Positions 61,537 through 64,000 of a DNA stretch of 64,000 bases are shown piece after piece. The notes below the pieces were generated by a model that saw only the letters and a list, made by a program, of their open reading frames with translations, searched no databases and was not told the origin of the DNA. This DNA is from Flavobacterium sp. HBTb2-11-1. GTDB taxonomy: Bacteria; Bacteroidota; Bacteroidia; Flavobacteriales; Flavobacteriaceae. The DNA lies in assembly GCF_009826975.1 (NCBI RefSeq), contig NZ_WUMO01000001.1:930001-994000 (forward strand). The letters are read 5' to 3'. Made by a program: the position numbers and the translations under genes. Positions within the stretch are counted from its first letter, which is position 1. Each line of letters begins with the position of its first letter.

Positions 61537-62634
61537 CTAGAAGTTAGTATTTATTTTTTTTGAACGATCTGCAATGTACGAGATCAACCAGATTACTTGC
61601 CCTTCTTTTACAAAGTAAATTTTCTTTGTTGCGTAGTCTGGAATACTTTCAAGACATGTTACAAGAATGTTGTTTGCCGAAATCAGGTATTTTTGGTCAT
61701 AAGTGCTTAAAACTCTTGCCGCTTCCTTATTTGTTTTGGCAAGGTTAGTAAACTTACTGAAGTTGTTTTTAAGAATTGCATCATAATCAATAACATCTTG
61801 AAGTGTTAAAGTAACATAATGCTCTTTATTAACAGTTTCGTCGTAAAAAAGAGTTGAAAATGCCCAAACGGCACCACCAGATAAATACAATTTATCTTTT
61901 TTCGCTAAAGGTGGATTGGCATCAAACAATTCTTTAGTCTTTTTTCGTAGAATTACATTATAATCAAATGATTTTTCCTGATACGTAGACATATCGTTTA
62001 CTTGACTTTTGTTTACCACTGTTTTTTCGACAGCATCAGTAAGCGTCATGGTTCCGAAACTTAACTCTAAAGGAATAAACTCTAATTTACCGTCTTTAAG
62101 TTCGTCAATGTAACCACCTTTGGTAGTTTGAGCACCAATATCAAGAAGGAAAGCGTTGGCAAAATCAACAGGCGGGATAGCACCTTTCACTAGCGTTTTT
62201 GCTTCTTCATTAACATCTAAGACCTCTAATTGTTTTCCAGTTAAAAGAGCAATTTTGTTTTTTAGAACATCTAAATTACGAGCAGACGCAAAAACAGGAG
62301 CCGCTACGATAAAAATGTTTTCTTCAAGGAGTTTATTCTCAGCTCTAATTTTCTGTAATTGGTTGGTAACCGTCACACTTGTTTTAGTGATGTCTTCTTG
62401 AGTAAGTTCGCCATTGGCAGTAATATGATCTGCAAATGGAATTCTCTCAGTCCAGAAAGAAAGAATTTTATAATCGGCTTTTCTGATGTTGTTTACATCA
62501 ATTACGGAAACTTTTATGGCTCTACGACCAATTTCGATTCCAGCGTAAACACTTTTTTGAGAAAATGCAGTGACAGAAAAAATTAATGTTAAAAGGGGAA
62601 AAAATAAAAATTTGGGGTTGTGTTTTTTAAGCAT
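61537..62634 (-). CDS. Exported Ppx/actin-like fold protein
   Basis: The 365-residue protein has a signal peptide (FFPLLTLIFSVTAFSQ) followed by YAGIEIGRRAIKVSVIDV, a phosphate-1-like loop of the actin/Hsp70/sugar-kinase fold. FLLDIGAQTTKGGYIDEL is a phosphate-2-like motif, and LYLSGGAVWAFSTL fits the adenosine loop. The order fits Ppx/GppA-type proteins, but such ATPases normally work in the cytoplasm, where ATP exists. It may have become a binding protein. Confidence 0.65.
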   Translation of the reverse strand: MLKKHNPKFLFFPLLTLIFSVTAFSQKSVYAGIEIGRRAIKVSVIDVNNIRKADYKILSFWTERIPFADHITANGELTQEDITKTSVTVTNQLQKIRAENKLLEENIFIVAAPVFASARNLDVLKNKIALLTGKQLEVLDVNEEAKTLVKGAIPPVDFANAFLLDIGAQTTKGGYIDELKDGKLEFIPLELSFGTMTLTDAVEKTVVNKSQVNDMSTYQEKSFDYNVILRKKTKELFDANPPLAKKDKLYLSGGAVWAFSTLFYDETVNKEHYVTLTLQDVIDYDAILKNNFSKFTNLAKTNKEAARVLSTYDQKYLISANNILVTCLESIPDYATKKIYFVKEGQVIWLISYIADRSKKINTNF

Positions 62635-62987
62635 TGCGTTGAATTGTAGTTATAATATATTTGTTTTTAAGAGATTATAAAGTTTCTTTTTTGTGGTATT
62701 GATGTGAAAATCACAATTTTAGAATGAAAACAAATGGTTTCATTACGGAATTGCGAATTTAATAAAACATTTAGTAATATAAAATCAGTTATTAAGAAAA
62801 CGTGATATTAAATTATTGTAAAGAAATAACGGGTTTTATTCTGATAAAGTATATTTATAAAAAACTTTAAACAAATCTGACAATTTCTTTTGAAACATGA
62901 ATTCTGTATTGGTCTACGGAATGCCGTAAAAAACTTATATGCAATTAGGTTATATTGCAGACAATAACTTTTTAGCATCATTTTTAA
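62635..62987. other. 353-bp AT-rich intergenic region
   Basis: This is the promoter region between two divergent genes. I see no clear consensus promoter, hairpin with T run, or small gene. An ORF on the minus strand at 62808-63002 overlaps the start of the next gene and looks accidental. Confidence 0.4.
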
Positions 62988-64000
62988 ATGAAAATAATAC
63001 AAAGCTTTTGGTCTGGAAATTTAACTGAATTAACCCGCAATTATGGCTGGATTTCTTATAAATATAATTGGCTGAGTTGGATTTTAAGCAGTCATCAGTT
63101 AGTGAAATTTCATGAAGATGTTGAACTTTATACAGATCGTTTTGGATATCAAATTTTAATTGAAAAGCTGAATTTGCCTTACGCTAAAGTTCACGTAGTT
63201 TTAGATGATTTAAATAATTATCCTAAAGATTTATGGGCTGTTTCTAAAATTAAAGTATATCAGATGCAGAACGAACCTTTTTTGCATGTTGATGGAGATG
63301 TTTTTGTATGGGAATCTTTGGAAACTAAATTTAGAAATGCCGCTGTGCTTACCCAAAATTTAGAAATTACCGCTGATAATTATACTAAAATGTGGAACAA
63401 CATTTCACCAGAACTCCTATATATGCCAGTTGAAATGGAGAATTATCATAAGGCACCAAACAATTTTGCTTGCAATATGGGTGTTGTAGGAGGAAATGAC
63501 ATTGATTTTTTTAAGCAGTATTCCAAAATTAGCATTGATTTTTTAGATAAAAATATAACTGTATCATCAAAAATTAACTGTCTTAATTTTAATTTATTTT
63601 TCGAACAGATTTTGTTTTATCAATACGCTCAAAATATAGGAGTAAAGCTTGATTTTTTGTTTGATGAAGTATATAATGATGGCTACTATGATGGTTTTGC
63701 AGAGTTTCAGGATGTGCCAGAAAAGAAGTACTTACACTTACTGGGAGAATATAAAAGAAACCCTGCCGTATGCAAAGCTATGGAAGTTTACGTTATGAGA
63801 AACTATCCCGAATGTTACTCAAAAATGGCAACCTTAATTAATGAAGCGGAAGGAAATCAAAATGAAATTGAATTTCTGAATAAAGAGAAGGTTGCAGAAT
63901 TGATTTCAGATTTTGATTATGAGCTGAAAAATAAAAAGCTTGTTGATGACAATTATCTCCTGAAAAGAGATCTATATACCGAAGCTTTACCAAATTATTT
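62988..64000 (+). CDS. DUF6734-like protein, possible glycosyltransferase (5' part)
   Basis: From ATG 62988 the frame is open to the end of the window (337 residues visible). The start MKIIQSFWSGNLTELTRNYG and FLHVDGDVFVWE, with a DGD motif like the DxD of GT-A glycosyltransferases, and NNFACNMGVVGGNDIDFFKQ fit the family I recall as DUF6734. Sugar-nucleotide use is inferred from the fold. The end lies past the window. Confidence 0.7.
   Translation, partial: MKIIQSFWSGNLTELTRNYGWISYKYNWLSWILSSHQLVKFHEDVELYTDRFGYQILIEKLNLPYAKVHVVLDDLNNYPKDLWAVSKIKVYQMQNEPFLHVDGDVFVWESLETKFRNAAVLTQNLEITADNYTKMWNNISPELLYMPVEMENYHKAPNNFACNMGVVGGNDIDFFKQYSKISIDFLDKNITVSSKINCLNFNLFFEQILFYQYAQNIGVKLDFLFDEVYNDGYYDGFAEFQDVPEKKYLHLLGEYKRNPAVCKAMEVYVMRNYPECYSKMATLINEAEGNQNEIEFLNKEKVAELISDFDYELKNKKLVDDNYLLKRDLYTEALPNY

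Noticed and set aside
62808..63002. 64-residue minus-strand ORF
   Set aside because: It overlaps the start of the DUF6734-like gene and has no recognisable features.

Overview
The window looks like chromosomal DNA of a Flavobacterium or close relative (Bacteroidota). The grounds are AT-rich DNA, a type IX secretion/gliding locus (gldK-L-M-N plus a gldO paralogue), many DUF families typical of Flavobacteriia, a promoter of the Bacteroidota TTG/TAnnTTTG type, and Bacteroidota-type mobilisation genes with an RteC regulator. No search tools were available. Family names are recognised from motifs and memory; coordinates are read directly.

Layout. (1) 1-5.2 kb: the T9SS motor/ring genes, with gldN and gldO each followed by a near-identical terminator. 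(2) 5.2-18.5 kb: ordinary chromosomal genes (FAD oxidoreductase, DUF983, ABC-F ATPase, App1-type phosphatase, lipid kinase, FemAB/GNAT-like protein, DUF1761, exported LRR protein, PQQ-like propeller, tRNA-Glu, GNAT, SDR), ending in a SnoaL-like gene broken by a one-base shift in an A7 run. (3) 18.6-36.96 kb: a proposed 18.3-kb integrative mobilisable element in the 3' end of an initiator tRNA-Met gene. Its right end has a large serine recombinase that reads through the tRNA terminator into the tRNA, regulators (RteC, XRE), mobilisation genes and a GNAT-PIN-ASCH fusion with a separate ASCH gene. Its left end is a series of same-strand accessory genes separated by palindromic, attC-like repeats. 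These are a possible pPIWI-associated nuclease, three HExxH proteins, a membrane/zinc-ribbon protein, a P-loop ATPase, and a PLD-type protein whose C-terminal third resembles the Hsp70 substrate-binding domain. (4) 37-48.7 kb: chromosomal genes again (DUF4269, GT39-type membrane protein, DUF4494, retropepsin-like protein, XRE membrane regulator, GH130 protein, radical SAM/TIGR03915 pair, TolB/TPR regulator). (5) 49.1-52.9 kb: porin, exported aspartase and exported asparaginase, which together would take asparagine to fumarate in the periplasm, divergent from the TPR regulator across a perfect inverted repeat. (6) 53-56.5 kb: five small exported or lipoprotein genes. (7) 56.7-58.7 kb: a small-protein paralogue, a palindrome cluster and an arsR/arsC operon with an overlooked 41-residue membrane peptide. 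(8) 58.8-64 kb: two DUF1254/DUF1214 lipoproteins, an exported actin/Ppx-like protein and a partial DUF6734-like gene.

The strongest candidates for something undescribed are the cassette-like array in the left half of the element, the PLD-Hsp70 substrate-binding-domain fusion and the GNAT-PIN-ASCH/ASCH pair.
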